A stretch of DNA of 64,000 bases from Talaromyces rugulosus (Eukaryota; Ascomycota; Eurotiomycetes; Eurotiales; Trichocomaceae): positions 2,728,001 through 2,792,000 of the forward strand of contig NC_049565.1 in the NCBI RefSeq assembly GCF_013368755.1. Direction: 5' to 3'. Positions 46,556-59,215 of the stretch are shown piece by piece (position 1 is the first letter of the stretch; each line of letters starts with the position of its first letter). A model generated the notes under the pieces. It did not search any database. It had not been told where the DNA came from and saw only the letters and a list, made by a program, of their open reading frames with translations. The translations under genes were made by a program, and so were the position numbers.

Positions 46556-47801
46556 TGACTATGGTAATGTCTTTGTAACAGTCACTGTTTACTTGTAAGT
46601 TGTCACTGGTTGACTTTTAAAGATGAAAGCAGAAATAGGAATGCTTCCTCAACCTCCTTAACTACTTATATATGTATGTATGTATATATGAATGATACAA
46701 AAAAAGGTCCGGCCATTGTTGAACTTATCAATTGATGACTGTGGATATGTTTGTTACCCATATTACGAAAGCACAATACCTAGCCCAACTCTTACATCCT
46801 AGCCTATCTTTCGGCGGAGAAAAATGCAGAGCTTGGGGCACATTTGTTTGCATAGATATTCAGCTGGGGGCCGTAATCAGAGTTCGCAACGTAAGCGGAT
46901 GTAATATCGTAATTATATGCAGGAGCTCCCGTAATTATTTTGTTAGTGTCTCATGTCGTAAAGCCGGAAGACTGCGGGGTATTACGAATTTTCGAAGCAC
47001 ACCTTCATGCCATTCAAGTTCTGAATAGAGGCCGTGGCCAAAATTGATTCGTTATAGATGGTTTTCAACGGTATCTCTTCTTGGGGGCTGCTGCTAAAAG
47101 TCTCTTCTCCGCCGTCTTACTACGCCGGTCCTTGCATCGATCTTGCTCCGCCGAGTCTAGCAATGATATTATATTAGCGGGCCAACAGTACGATAATCGC
47201 GGCTAGCCGGAATTGTGATATTCCAACGGTCTTCTTAGATGCTATTCGTCATACATTAGTTGCTAAAGATATATCAGCAATGAAAGTCTCTTGCGCCGGG
47301 CTATACTCCAGTCTCCCTTCACTACTTTTGCTGCGGACTAATCACTACACTGGTTACATTATGGTTCAAGCATCCTCTCATGATTATCTCACCACTAGGA
47401 AAACGCTTTGGGAAAACCTAGTGGCACCCTTAACGCAATACATCCTCCCCTGCCATTTACCAACCGCGGGATATGAACCCACTGTCCCCAATTTTCACCT
47501 TGATAAGCCCACCCTACTTTCTAAGACTACATTAGTGTGTACGTACGGCCAACTACGGCACCCGGTGGGCTAAAAATATCCCCTAAGCCGGAGTCGAGCT
47601 GGAGTTAACCGGCGACTTTCGTATCATAATACTATTATAGTGCAACGAGATCCTCGGGGGGAGCTGAGGTGGCAGTTCTTGATAAATTGAAGGCTAGGGC
47701 CCGATTGGAAATAGGTCCTTTACACAGATAACTTGTTATCACATTCGAGACTCCTTTTGAAAAGCTAGAAACTTAGCCTGGGGGTTATCAAGATTCGAAG
47801 A
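46556..47801. promoter_or_regulatory. Divergent promoter, NR-PKS and HR-PKS-3, with three CCGCCG sites
   Basis: 1,246 bases between the divergent synthases. CCGCCG (or its complement) occurs at 46812-46817, 47109-47114 and 47148-47153, the first and third as TCGGCGGA/TCCGCCGA. The same hexamer is dense in the MFS/Zn2Cys6 promoter at 61166-61329. Paired CCG/CGG triplets are what Zn2Cys6 proteins usually bind. A frame at 47280-47573 has no coding support. Confidence 0.5.
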
Positions 47802-50800
47802 TGCCTTCTGCAAGCACAGCAGTCGCCGTTGTGGGTTTGGCATGTCGTTTTCCCGGTGATGCTAGCTCCCCATCAAAGTTCTGGGAGTTGCTGAAGAATG
47901 GAGGAGGTGAGTGAGTCAAGAACATGATTCAGTCAATCCTCTCTGATGGATCTGTGTCTTGAAATCCCCTATATGTGATTTTCTTGAGAGTTGGCTAACA
48001 AGATCCAACCAAGACGCCTACTCGCCAAATTCAAGCAGATGGAACTCTGACGCTTTCTACCACGCAAACAGCTCCCGTTTGAACACCCTACCCACCAAAG
48101 GGGGGCATTTTCTGAAGCAAGACCCTTATGTGTTCGATGCGGCTTTTTTCAACATAACAGCTACGGAGGCCGCCGCATTAGATCCGAAACAAAGAATGGC
48201 AATGGAACTTGCATATGAGGCGTTTGAGAACGCGGGCATGTCTCTTCAACATGTTTCAGGCACCCAGACTGCCTGCTATATCGGTTCGGGTATGTCCGAC
48301 TATCGAGGAGCGGTCGAGCGTGACTTCATGCACTCTCCAAAATATCATCTCCTCGGGACAAGCGAGGAGATGATTTCCAATCGCATCTCTCACTTCTTCA
48401 ACATTCATGGCCCTAGTGCAACAGTCCAGACTGCCTGCTCGTCAAGTCTTGTAGCTACCCACCTGGCTTGCCAAAGCATTAGGTCCGGAGAGTCAGAGAT
48501 GGCCATCACGGGAGGCGTGAGCCTTATCTTGACTCCTGACTTTACCACACATCTCAGTAACTTGTCTTTTCTCAACCCCGCGGGCCATTCAAAGACATTT
48601 GACGAGACTGCGGGCGGGTATGGTCGGGGCGAGGGTGCCGGAATCATCATCTTGAAGCGCCTTGACAAGGCAATTCAAGATGGAGATACCATCCGCGCCA
48701 TTATACGGGGCACCGGTGCCAACTCAGACGGGTTCACACAGGGAGGTAAGCAAATGTTGCATCGACATTCTTTATCATTTTATCTAGGGCTCTTTTCTTT
48801 TTCTTTTCTTTTTTCCCTTCACGCTTTACGTAGACCCTATCTCTGATTATCTAGAAATTGGAAGAAAAGAGGTAATTCCTGACTCTTGTTCTTGCAGTGA
48901 CAATGCCGTCTCTAGAAGCCCAGGCAGCTCTCATTAAGTATGTTTACGAGTCCAACGGGTTGGACTATAACTCGACTCAATACGTTGAGGCTCATGTATG
49001 TGAAAGACTTGATACTTATCACACATATAAGTTTACCTCTGACCCGTTTCAGATGCTAACGACCGTCTTAGGGTACCGGAACCAAAGCCGGAGATCCAAT
49101 CGAAGCAAAAGCAATTTATAGCACTATCGGGAAGGGGGCGTCCAAACCGCGCAAGTTGTGGATAGGAAGCGTAAAACCTAACGTTAGTCTTAAGTATTGA
49201 TGGTAACATCATGTTTTATGATGCTAACTAGGCCAACGCAAATCAGATCGGCCATCTCGAATCAGCTGCTGGTATAGCAGGAATCATTAAAGGCATTCTA
49301 TCCATAGAGCACGGTCTTATCCCACCAAACATCCACTTCTCGAAGCCCAATCCTGCTATTCCTTTCGACGAATGGAATGTTGCTGTCCCAGTCAAGTTGA
49401 TGCCTTGGCCTGTTGCCCATACCAAGCGGATGAGTATCAGCGGGTTTGGCATGGGTGGAACCAACGGACATGCGGTAAGAACTAGAGATTCTATGAACTT
49501 TTCACCTCTTTCGTCTCTTTCGTCTGTTCACTTCTCCCTAACCTAGTAATACTGACTCCGTCATATAGGTCCTGGAGGCGTACAACGCCGCCCCCTCGGT
49601 CAACGGACATGTGAACCTCAACGGCTTTGCCATAACCGAGAAGCACCGCAGCGCGAAAAGACTCTTCGTCTTCAGTAGCCATGACCGCGCCGGCTTCAAA
49701 CGAAATGCCGATGCGCTGGTTGAACATCTGAATAGCCTTGGTCCAGCAGCAATGAGTCCGCTGTATCTTGCCAATCTGGCCCATACCCTCTCAGGGGCGA
49801 GATCAAGTCTCTCATGGAGAGCAACTTTTTCTGCAGAGACTGTAACAGAGCTCTGTGATTATTTAACCTCCAAGCCAGACGAAAATGCAACCAGGAATGC
49901 CAGTGACAAAGATCAACGAATCGGTTTCGTCTTCACAGGACAAGGTGCTCAGTGGGCTCGTATGGGCGGTGGAGATGCTAGAACGCCCTGTCTTTAGGGA
50001 CTCGGTTGACCAATCTGCCAACTTCCTTCGAGATATGGGTTGCCCCTGGGATCCCATCACTGAACTTAACAAGACACATGACTCCCGCCTGGCCCAGCCC
50101 GAGATTAGCCAGCCTATATGCTCAATGCTCCAGATTGCTCTGGTAGATGAATTAAAATCATGGGGGGTAACGCCTTCAAAAGTGGTCGGGCATTCTAGTG
50201 GTGAAATCGCAGCGGCGTACAGCATAGGAGCTTTGAGCCACAGGGACGCCATTGCAGCAGCTTACTTCAGGGGTGTGGCATCTGCCTATCTTCGGGTTAA
50301 TGCACCACATATCAAGGGTGGCATGATGGCTGTGGGCTGTTCGCGAGACGAAGCAGACAGTGTGATTTCCCAGTCTAAGCTCGATGGTGCTACCGTTGCC
50401 TGCGTCAACTCACCTTCGAGCGTTACCCTTTCGGGTGATGTCGATGCACTTGAACAGCTCCAGACTATCTTTGAGGAGCGCAAAGTGTTCGCCCGGCGAC
50501 TTAAGGTGGAAATGGCTTACCACAGTAGTCATATGAACAGGGTCTTCAGCAGTTACGCTGCATCCATTTCCGACATTGAGCCCAGACAATGTCAACAAAA
50601 CCAAGGTGAAGGTGAAGAGAATAGTAGCCGGACGCAAATCATGGTGTCCAGTGTTACTGGCCAGGAGGTAGAACCTGAGCTTCTAGGGCCATATTATTGG
50701 GTTCGCAACTTGGTTTCACCCGTCCTATTTTCAGATGCACTGAAGGAGCTTGTCTCCCCAGCTGAATATGATGCCAAACATAATATTAGCAACAAGTCAG

Positions 50801-53800
50801 TAGACATTCTGATTGAAATAGGTCCCCACAGTGCCCTTGGGGGGCCTGTACAGCAGATTCTCGATCATCATGGCATCGAGAATGTTGCTTATAAGTCCAT
50901 GCTTACGCGCGGAAAAAGCGCACTTGACACGAGTCTGGAGCTTGCAGCAGAGCTGTTTCTCGCGCGTATAACGCTTCACATTTCAAAGGTTAACGGCGAC
51001 TTGCATACTCGCCGCCTAATGGACCTTCCCCCATACCAATGGTGAGTCAGCTTCTGGGGGTCTATCAGGTTTTTGGCACCTCCGAGGAGGAGTAAATATT
51101 CTCAAGAATGTTCAAAGAAATTCGAGGATTTAAATGCTCGAAGAAGCTTTTTGAAACTATCTGCTTCTCCTCTTGCTCCCCTTTCTGATGGAGTTACGCT
51201 GACTCCGAGATTTTGATAGGAACCATTCCAAGGCTTTCCATCACGAGACTCGCATTCAGAAGGAGCTCATGACTCGCCAATTTCCAACCAAAAGCCTTAT
51301 TGGCGCCAAGGTCCCGATGATGGATGAGAGCCAACACGTATGGCGTAACTTCATCCAGCTTGCTGATGAGCCTTGGCTTCGCGGCCACATGGTTGGCAGT
51401 ACCGTACTGTTACCTGGGGCCGGACTGGTGAGCATGGCACTCGAGGGAGCACAGCAGCTGGTGGAGCCAGGCAAGAGAGCCCGATCCCTCAGGCTTCGGG
51501 AAGTCTCATTCTTTGCCGCTATGGCACTTCCTGAGGATGTATCGACGGAGGTCATCATGCACATGCGGCCGCATCTTATTGCAACATCAGGTTCAACACC
51601 AGCCTCCTGGTGGGAGTTCACCATATCATCATGTGTGGGCACGGATCAATTGAGAGATAACTGCCGCGGCTTGATAGCCATTGACTACATTGAGACCACT
51701 AGTGACCAAATGGCCGACGAGAACGCCAATTTTGATGCCGCTAGGATTGCTGACTACCACCGCGTCAGCAAGGAGCCCTCTGATACTATATACAAAGGAG
51801 ACTTCTACAATCAATTCGCAAAGACGGGCTGGCGGTACGGCGAACCCTTCCAGGGTGTTGAAAGAGCACATCTTGGCGATGGCCAGACAACATATGACGT
51901 GAAGCTGGTCGACATTGGCGAGACATTCAGCAAAGGCCAGTCAGACCGCCCATTCCTTATTCATGGGGCAGCACTTGATTCTATCCTCCAGGGTAGTATT
52001 GGCAGCACTTACAAGCATCGAAGGTTCGAGTTCACCAAGCCACTCTTACCCACTTTCATCGGAGAGCTGGAGATATCCCTCGACATTCCCTCGGATGTTG
52101 GCTATATCTTGCCAAGCGTGTGCGTATCTAAGAAGCACAGCTTCAACGGATTGTCCTCAAATATCTTCACATTCGATGATTCGCTTTCCAAGGTCTACTT
52201 GTCCGTCACCAACTTCCGGCTTTCGGAGCTGGAAGACAGCGCAGGCAAGCAAGTTGGCCCGCAGGTTGAGGTTGACCCTGCCGAGATCACCTCTGAAATC
52301 CGCTGGAACTACGGCCTTCAAGTCATGAAGCCAGAAGAAATCAGCAAGGTCATATCTGTAGCTTCGCAAGAAAATAGGGCTGCTGAGGTAATTTCAATAC
52401 CAAATTCACCCCTCGCTTTTAAACTTCTGAATGGTCACCATTATACCCTTGTTCTTTTGACTTACTCTACATATGCTCCAAACATTGGACTTTCGTCTGA
52501 ACCTCCTACAGCTTCTGATTGCATTTTGAACAGAGAAATCGCTAACAAGCGCTGCAGCTTATCCGCATGTACCTCCACGATAACTCGGCGGCTACTGTGA
52601 TCGAGCTCGTGTCAGATTATGAGATGCTTGCACAAACGACCATGTCGCTGCTACCCAGTGGGATCATTCTACCAAGCCATATCAAGTATGCTGTGACAGG
52701 CAGCAACAAGGATGTGAAAAAGAATGAAAACTTAAACATAGTTGGAGCCGCATTTGCACTGGGTAGCTTGGATGACCCTTTGCCTGCAGACATCCCTCCA
52801 GCTGATTTGCTGGTCATTCCTCAGTTTTTCGGCACTCTCGGGGATTTAGCAACAGTATTAGATCGTTTATCTGGCCTGATCAAAGGTGATACAGCTGTTG
52901 TCCTCGATGTCAAAAGCAATCTGAAAGAAGCAGCATCTGTCCTAGAGGCCAGGGAATTCCGTCGCATCTTTGAAGTTGAAGGCTCTGAAAATTCCGTGGC
53001 ATTGTACAAGCGACACCAGATTGGGCATACTAACGGCACATCGGACAAACGCGACTTTGTCGTAATTGAGCCATCAACATCTTCCAGCGGAATCCAATCC
53101 TTCTCCGGCGTGCTACGTAAGGCTCTCAGTGACCAAGGCTACGGTGTATCAACCACGACGTGGGGTGAAATTAGTACCAGAGCCGCCAATGAGATCGATG
53201 GCAAGACATTCATATCTCTTCTAGAGCTCGAGCAGGCGATGTTGTATAATCTATCTGAGTCAGACTTTCACAGTATCAGAAAGCTCATTCTGAATTGCGA
53301 GCGCCTCCTCTGGATAAACTGTGGCGACGACCCGGCCATGGCCGTAATCGACGGCCTTGCGCGAACAATGAGGAGTGAGCTTGCAAGCATCAAGTTTCAG
53401 GTGTTGCATCTCAGTGGCTGGGAGGCGGCATTACAACATGGGCCATCTCTCGCAGCTCGCATCGTGACTTCGGATACTGCGGATAGCGAGTTTCAAGAGC
53501 GAGGCGGCCTTCTCCAAGTCTCTCGCATATTCAACAGTTTGGAAGGAAACGAAAGGGTTCGCGATTGCCTTGAGGATACCGTTCGCACCCAGTCTCTGAC
53601 CCACCAGGATGGCCTCAGACTTACGATTGGCAAGCCTGGTCTCTTGGATACGCTAACTTTCATCAATGACGACCGCATGGAGGTTCCGCTTGGGGAAACG
53701 GAAGTCGAGGTCGAAGTGAAAGCAACAGGGGTCAAGTAGGTTTATCCTTTGTTAGATATGAGTGTTTTGACTAACACCATTTTTGCAGCTTCAAAGATGT

Positions 53801-55931
53801 CATGGCGTCCATGGGTCTTGTCGAAGTCTCCCTGATAGGCCAGGAAGCAAGTGGGATTGTCGTAAAGGCGGGCATTATAGCTTCTAAACGGTTCAAGCCT
53901 GGGGACCGCGTTATTCTGCTCGGAGATGGGATGCACGCAACCAAGCTCCGAATCGACCATCGCCTAACTGCGATGATTCCCGACAGCATGTCCTTTGAAG
54001 AAGCAGCAGCCCTACCGATGGTGCACGTAACAGCATACCACGCTCTCGTTAACATTGCCAGGCTTCGAGCGGGCCAGTCTGTATTGATTCACGCAGCTGC
54101 TGGCGGAGTCGGACAAGCAGCGTTGCAGCTGGCTGCACAACTGAATCTGAAGGTCTATGCGACAGTAGGCAGCGAGGACAAGCGAAAACTAGTGATGGAC
54201 AAATACAATGTTCCTGAGTCGCAGATCTTCTACTCGCGGGATGCCAGTTTTGTCAAAGCTATGAAGCGAGTAACAGGGGGGCGTGGCGTAGACTGCGTTC
54301 TGAACTCGCTATCGGGTGAGGTAGGTAGCGTCGAGTTTCCTATTTGATATTTCCATCTCTTTTTCTCTTGGGTTCTCATTATTGGTGATTATTACTGACC
54401 ACTCGACGTCGAACAGCTCCTGCGTGCTTCCTGGTCATGTCTCGCAACGTTTGGAACCTTCGTCGAGATCGGGCTCCGTGACATCACGAATAACATGCGC
54501 CTGGACATGCGTCCGTTCAGCAAGAGTACCACGTTTGCATTCATCAATATAGCCAACTTTTTCACTGAAGACCTGGATGCCGTGGGCAAGACCATGGAGG
54601 ACGTCTTTAAACACGTCCACCAGGGAATTCTCACCACGCCGAGCCCCATGACCGTATACCCCGTGGGTGAGATCGAGACGGCCTTCCGCGTAATGCAACA
54701 AGGGAAGCATCGTGGAAAATTAGTGCTGTCACTCGCAAACGATGCCCAGGCTCCTGTCTTGCGCAAGGCCAGGGATACTCTCCGACTTGACCCCAAGGCC
54801 ACTTATCTCTTGGTCGGGGGCCTTGGAGGGCTAGGTCGCAGTCTCGCACGCGAGTTTATTGAATGTGGAGCGAGGAATATCGCTTTCATCTCACGGTCTG
54901 GCGATACAAATGCCGAAGCCAGGGCGACTATAGATGAGCTTTGTGAACTCGGTGCACACATAAAGGCCTACCGTGGAGACGTGGGCGACGAGAAGTCATT
55001 CCTCGCTGCCATGGATCAATGTTTGAGAGAGATGCCTGCAATTAAGGGAGTGATCCAAATGGCTATGGTGCTACGCGACATCGTGTTCGAAAAGATGTCG
55101 TACGAGGATTGGACCATCCCCCTACGGCCCAAAGTGCATGGCACGTGGAATCTACACCGTTTCTTTGACCATGATCGACCGCTGGATTTCTTCATCATCT
55201 GCTCGTCACTCTCTGGCATCTTCGGTAATGCTAGCCAGGCGCAGTACGCAGCTGGCAACACGTATCAGGATGCACTGGCGCACTACCGTCGTGCCCATGG
55301 GTTGAGGGCTGTGACTGTCAACCTTGGGATTATGCGTGACGTTGGCGTACTGGCCGAACAGGGATCTGGTAATGTGCAACAGTGGGAAGACGTCTTGGGC
55401 ATCCGCGAGCCTGCCTTCCATGCCCTTATGAAGAGCTTGATCATCCGCCAGCAAGACGGAGATAATACGTGTCCCGCTCAGGTATGCACTGGTCTGGGAG
55501 CTGGAGACCTTATCGCCACTCATGGTGTGGCCCGCCCCTACTGGTTCAACGATGCTCGATTCGGACCCTTGGCTGCGACAAGCGTAGCAGTCCAGTCAGG
55601 CTCAAGCTCTTTTGAACAAGGGGGAGCTGCATCGCTCGAGTCTCGCCTAGCCGAAGCTGGTAGCAAGGAGCAGGCCATTGAGATCATCACTGAAGCCCTG
55701 GTGAAGAAGATAGCAGAGATCCTGCAAATGCCATCTTCTGAGGTTGATCCAGGCCGGCCCATGTATCGCTATGGAGTCGACTCACTGGTGGCCTTGGAAA
55801 TAAGAAATTGGATCACTCGGGAAATGAAGGCGAATATCGCACTCTTGGAGATTTTAGCAGCGGTGCCGATCAAAACATTTGCTGGTAATATTGCCAAAAA
55901 GAGCAAGCTGATCATGGATTCAAAATCGTAG
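47802..55931 (+). CDS. Highly reducing polyketide synthase PKS-3 (KS-AT-DH-ER-KR-ACP), frameshifted in AT
   Basis: About 2,380 codons in ten exons: ~47802-47906, 48014-48745, 48898-48995, 49072-49182, 49247-49474, 49569-51041, 51220-52387, 52558-53735, 53789-54320 and 54417-55931. [14 protein letters not shown], nucleophile in [15 protein letters not shown] split by an intron, [22 protein letters not shown] then [14 protein letters not shown]: His in [13 protein letters not shown]. No SAM motif, so no methyltransferase. [15 protein letters not shown] intact. [14 protein letters not shown] and [25 protein letters not shown]. Directly after ARMG (near 49965-49970) one extra base moves the family reading to the +1 frame; the original frame stops at 49995. 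Exon 6 is 1,473 bases where its flanking phases require 1,472. The start is also uncertain: by my count the ATG at 47802 is one base out of register with the KS frame. The domain set suits the starter-chain partner of the NR-PKS. Confidence 0.88.
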
Positions 55932-56014
55932 GTAGATTGTTATGAATCGAGGTCAGAAAGAACAGAATTTGTGAATAGACATAGAAATGAGAGTTGATAG
56001 AAGTTGATCCTTGT

Positions 56015-56880
56015 TAGCTAGGATTAATTAAGAGATAAGAAGGCAGTTAGTAAGAAAGTCATGTTTGTCAATACGATTAAATCCAAGCTTCATCCGCTGT
56101 TCAACAAGCTGCCTATAATGTCACTTTAAAGCTGCAAAACAGCTGACATCAAGAGGCTGCAACAGATGTGAAGAATGAGATAGCATACAGATTGGAATAC
56201 TATTATTCTCAGTGCAGGCTCGGTCAAATTCAGGGGTCAAATGACTTCCATAGCCATCAAGAATAAGCATTTGATATCTTCCTTTTGTACGACCAATTAG
56301 TATGAGGAATGAAGTGATTTTTAAGCCATCCATTCCAATCTTATCAGTGGTCCATCCATCATCACTGATATTAAATTTCCAGTCATATGGAAGAGTCTCG
56401 AGCCAGCCTTCTTGATAATATTTCTTTGCTTTGAAAATCACATATGAGGGTAAAGCCCATCCAGTAAATTTGACTGCTTCAATTGCTATGATCCATTCTC
56501 GATGGTCGGCTATATTGATCGCTTCCTGTTATAACATTTACAGTCGCACAGAATCCCATAGCAAAGCCAGTCTCATCAAAATTGTAGCTTCCGGTGAGAT
56601 TCCATATTGTAATATAGCCTTATGTACAGAGTCAAAATACTCTTGAATTATCTTCTGATCTTCATATTTAGCACGCTCATAGTTATATCTCCGTGAAAAT
56701 CGTGATTTGAGCTCTGAGCGACGTTGAATAAGTCCATAAACCCAATTTTTACCAATCTGTTGATCTGTACGTTGAGATAAGAATATTGGCCATATCCTGT
56801 ACAAGAGAAAGCCAAGAAGGTAAAGCAAGTTTATCTTACGTCGAGCAATATTATTGGTCATGCTATGGCTTCATTATTTC
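56015..56880 (-). mobile_element. Decayed pogo/Fot1-type DDE transposase fragment
   Basis: Two broken minus-strand frames (56861-56538 and 56441-56121) plus in-between reading give conserved pieces of a Tc1/mariner pogo-class transposase: SRFSRRYNYERAKYED, the first catalytic region around NFDETGFAMG (in another frame), the second as LILDGYGSHLTPEF, and SHLLQPLDVSCFAALK near the end. Frame changes and stops interrupt it, and a TGA follows FAALK where related proteins continue, a change that fits C-to-T decay. It lies just downstream of PKS-3 and is probably the 3' part of the same element whose 5' end is at 58985-59095. Confidence 0.82.
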
Positions 56881-58227
56881 GGAAGGAGGGTGACGGCAAA
56901 TTCAGAAGTAATTCTTTACCATGACATCCTTTGTTACTCGTCATTTTGCCTGTCCTTCGTACTTGTCTTCGAATAACTTCATAGAGGATATGCTCATACA
57001 TTTAAGATATCATCGCTCTATGCGCTGTGCCTGACTCGTTGCTTGAGAAAGTATACGTCATCGGCCAGTTTTAAAAATTGTCTCGCTGGCAAAATCACGG
57101 TGCCCATTTTATCGACCGTGGGTAAGACGGAGCTCATCCGTGAGGGTACAAGGAGAATGATGACTTGTACAGGGTTTGTATTGAGGTGCTGACTTTACTT
57201 GTTTTGTGATTTAAGCACCCTCTTAGGATCACTGAAGAGAGAGCAAGAAGAGCAGACCAAAGCACAACAACCGCCCTCACCCTTTTCTCCCAATTCTAAT
57301 ACTGGGGTGGGTTACGACTACCTATCGCAGCGTTGAAGTAGCTGACTGAGTCTTAGAATCCCGTCAATTTGGAAGGCCAAGTAACAGCTTTGCCTTCCCT
57401 GCCGGATGCCACTACAGAACTAGCGCCGTCGAGTGGATTGCATCACGACCCTTCCACCAAAGAGAAGGGGATGTACTCTATAAAGTCTTGGTGTCCGGTT
57501 ACAACGCCTCACTAATGTATCTCTGCCGAGATTGAAACAATTACCATCCATTCTATAACTAGGAGATGGCGTGTAATACAAGATTTTAATTTAACCTATT
57601 TTTAATAACGGCAGCAAGTGAACAGCTAGCGTCTAATAATACATAAGTGGCTGGTCTAAACATGTAACTAGTAATAGAAGGCTCATCCAGGTTATATCAT
57701 AATACGACTATTCTGGTCCATGCACACATACCAGAGTAAGAGCATTTTTATAATTACCCATACTCCACACATCCACATTTTAGAAGGGGTAGAGTTCACC
57801 TTAACTAATCATATGTTATAGTTAGATATACCTCTCCTGTATAAGTTTAATTACATATAAGCGATTAATTCAGTTATAGCAAGCACATATAAATATCAGC
57901 CCATGCTATAGCAACGAATAAAACAAACATAACTTAAATTTGGCCACGCAATAGCACCGTCCAGTAGCTCACCCATTCAGTACACGTCATTATGTAGACG
58001 CACTATTTCAGCCACAGAGGCTAGATCATACAGAGTACTAGACACGACTACTGATGCTAACACCCATATACTATATATACATTGGACAGAGTGTGCTTCT
58101 ATCTTATATGACCACCACTCAACTAGTAGCTGTTGCCTCTCAGCAATGGAACTTATAAAACAACACATGCTTACAATCTTTAACTAATTGTAAAACAGGT
58201 GGTGTCTGGAAGGACTATATATGAGGG
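56881..58227. other. Gene-free, probably transposon-derived
   Basis: About 1.35 kb with no supportable frame. 57560-58000 is AT-rich. Its position between transposase pieces suggests nested insertion debris, but I see no repeat ends that prove this. Confidence 0.4.
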
Positions 58228-58576
58228 TGTTGGAACCTACTAGGCTCTGAGGGGGTTCCTGCTAGGTGTTACGGCGTGGAAGCGGAAAGGTAAACAGAAA
58301 GCTTAGTCATGAATTTAACTAGGATGACAACCGACTAAGATAACTAAGTTACAGGGGGGAGCAGGCCTCTATTTATAATAGCCTGCGAGCACTAAAAGAT
58401 CTGGGAATTTCCAGTAACAAAGGGTTGTTTGCCACTGCGGCTTTATACCGCTTGGCGCTAGTTGACAGGTGGATCCCGAAGTGGGGACAAATAATGCGGC
58501 TCCGGCGGTGTGGCTTTGTGTGGCAACGGAGCCACCTCGGCCCGGCCCTGTGGTCCGTGACACTAGGACCCTAACA
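58228..58576 (-). mobile_element. Possible solo LTR, 349 bp
   Basis: On the minus strand the segment begins TGTTAGGGTCC and ends GGTTCCAACA, the TG...CA form of an LTR with short inverted ends. No matching target-site duplication is seen in the flanks (GAGGG on the left, CAATC on the right), so the limits are tentative. Confidence 0.4.
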
Positions 58577-58745
58577 CAATCCCTTCTAAAAAAGTATCAT
58601 CCATGCGCGCGCGTTCACTTAATATTAAGATATACATAATTAGTAATTATTATATTAATTTTAGAATATTAAAAAGATATATTATTTTTTATATACTGGT
58701 AATTTAGTTCTTTATTATTTAACAGAATTTTTATAATATTCTGAG
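58577..58745 (-). mobile_element. AT-rich remnant of transposase N-terminal region
   Basis: Strongly AT-rich (58610-58745). Read on the minus strand in continuation of the element start at 58989, it gives stop-broken text with a faint helix-turn-helix-like pattern. It looks like the heavily mutated N-terminal coding part of the pogo element, cut off from its start by the solo LTR. Confidence 0.45.
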
Positions 58746-58980
58746 TGTTGGGATGGTTGCAGTCGAACCTGCCGGATAGGGGCCTGCAAGGCTCCTACCC
58801 GGCTCCGACCCCCGAGGCACGTGACCCACTAACCAGCGGGTTATAAGAACCCGCTGGCCGGGCCACCTGTTTAGGGGAGACAGACAATTCAATACACTTT
58901 TCTATGGACACAGAAGTACCAGTAGAACTGTGTATCCGCCTGAAAAGGCAACGTTTCCTGGCTTTCTAAGCCAGCCCACA
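58746..58980. mobile_element. Solo LTR, 235 bp, with perfect 5-bp target duplication
   Basis: The segment starts TGTTGGGATGG and ends GCCCACA (TG...CA). It is flanked on both sides by CTGAG (58741-58745 and 58981-58985), a textbook 5-bp target-site duplication of an LTR retroelement that recombined to a single LTR. It interrupts the transposase start region of the decayed pogo element and so is the younger insertion. Confidence 0.88.
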
Positions 58981-59095
58981 CTGAGATATATTAATGTATT
59001 AATACAATTTTTAAATTTATGTAGAGTGGAAAGTGGAAGAAAATTGAGAGGGTGGTTGGGCTGGCTTGGGTGGCCGACAGGGGTTATAAATTAAT
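58981..59095 (-). mobile_element. 5' terminal region of a RIP-like mutated pogo element
   Basis: On the minus strand this stretch aligns over about 75-100 bases with 63888-64000 of the plus strand (shared CCACCCTCTCAATTT, ACATAA and ATCTCAG / GTCTCAG landmarks). In the last 28 aligned bases 10 differ and 9 of these are C-to-T or G-to-A relative to the right copy, including the ATG of the right copy changed to ATA (58989-58987). This is the mark of repeat-induced point mutation. Confidence 0.72.
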
Positions 59096-59215
59096 TATGC
59101 GCTAAGCAATCCGAACCTCAGCCTTCCTATTCTATCATACAATTCATTTTATTGGCCGGACTCGAGTATTCTCCCTGTCTTTTCAATCACCAGCTGCTCG
59201 GGTCCTTTGACAGGT

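Noticed and set aside
47280..47573. Plus-strand frame of 97 codons in the NR-PKS/HR-PKS promoter
   Set aside because: No recognisable domain; low-complexity Leu/Thr/Ser text in a regulatory interval.
49941..49985. A 30-40 base intron that could remove the AT frameshift in PKS-3
   Set aside because: The only GT...AG pair available would delete the conserved GAQWARMG segment and is shorter than any other intron here.
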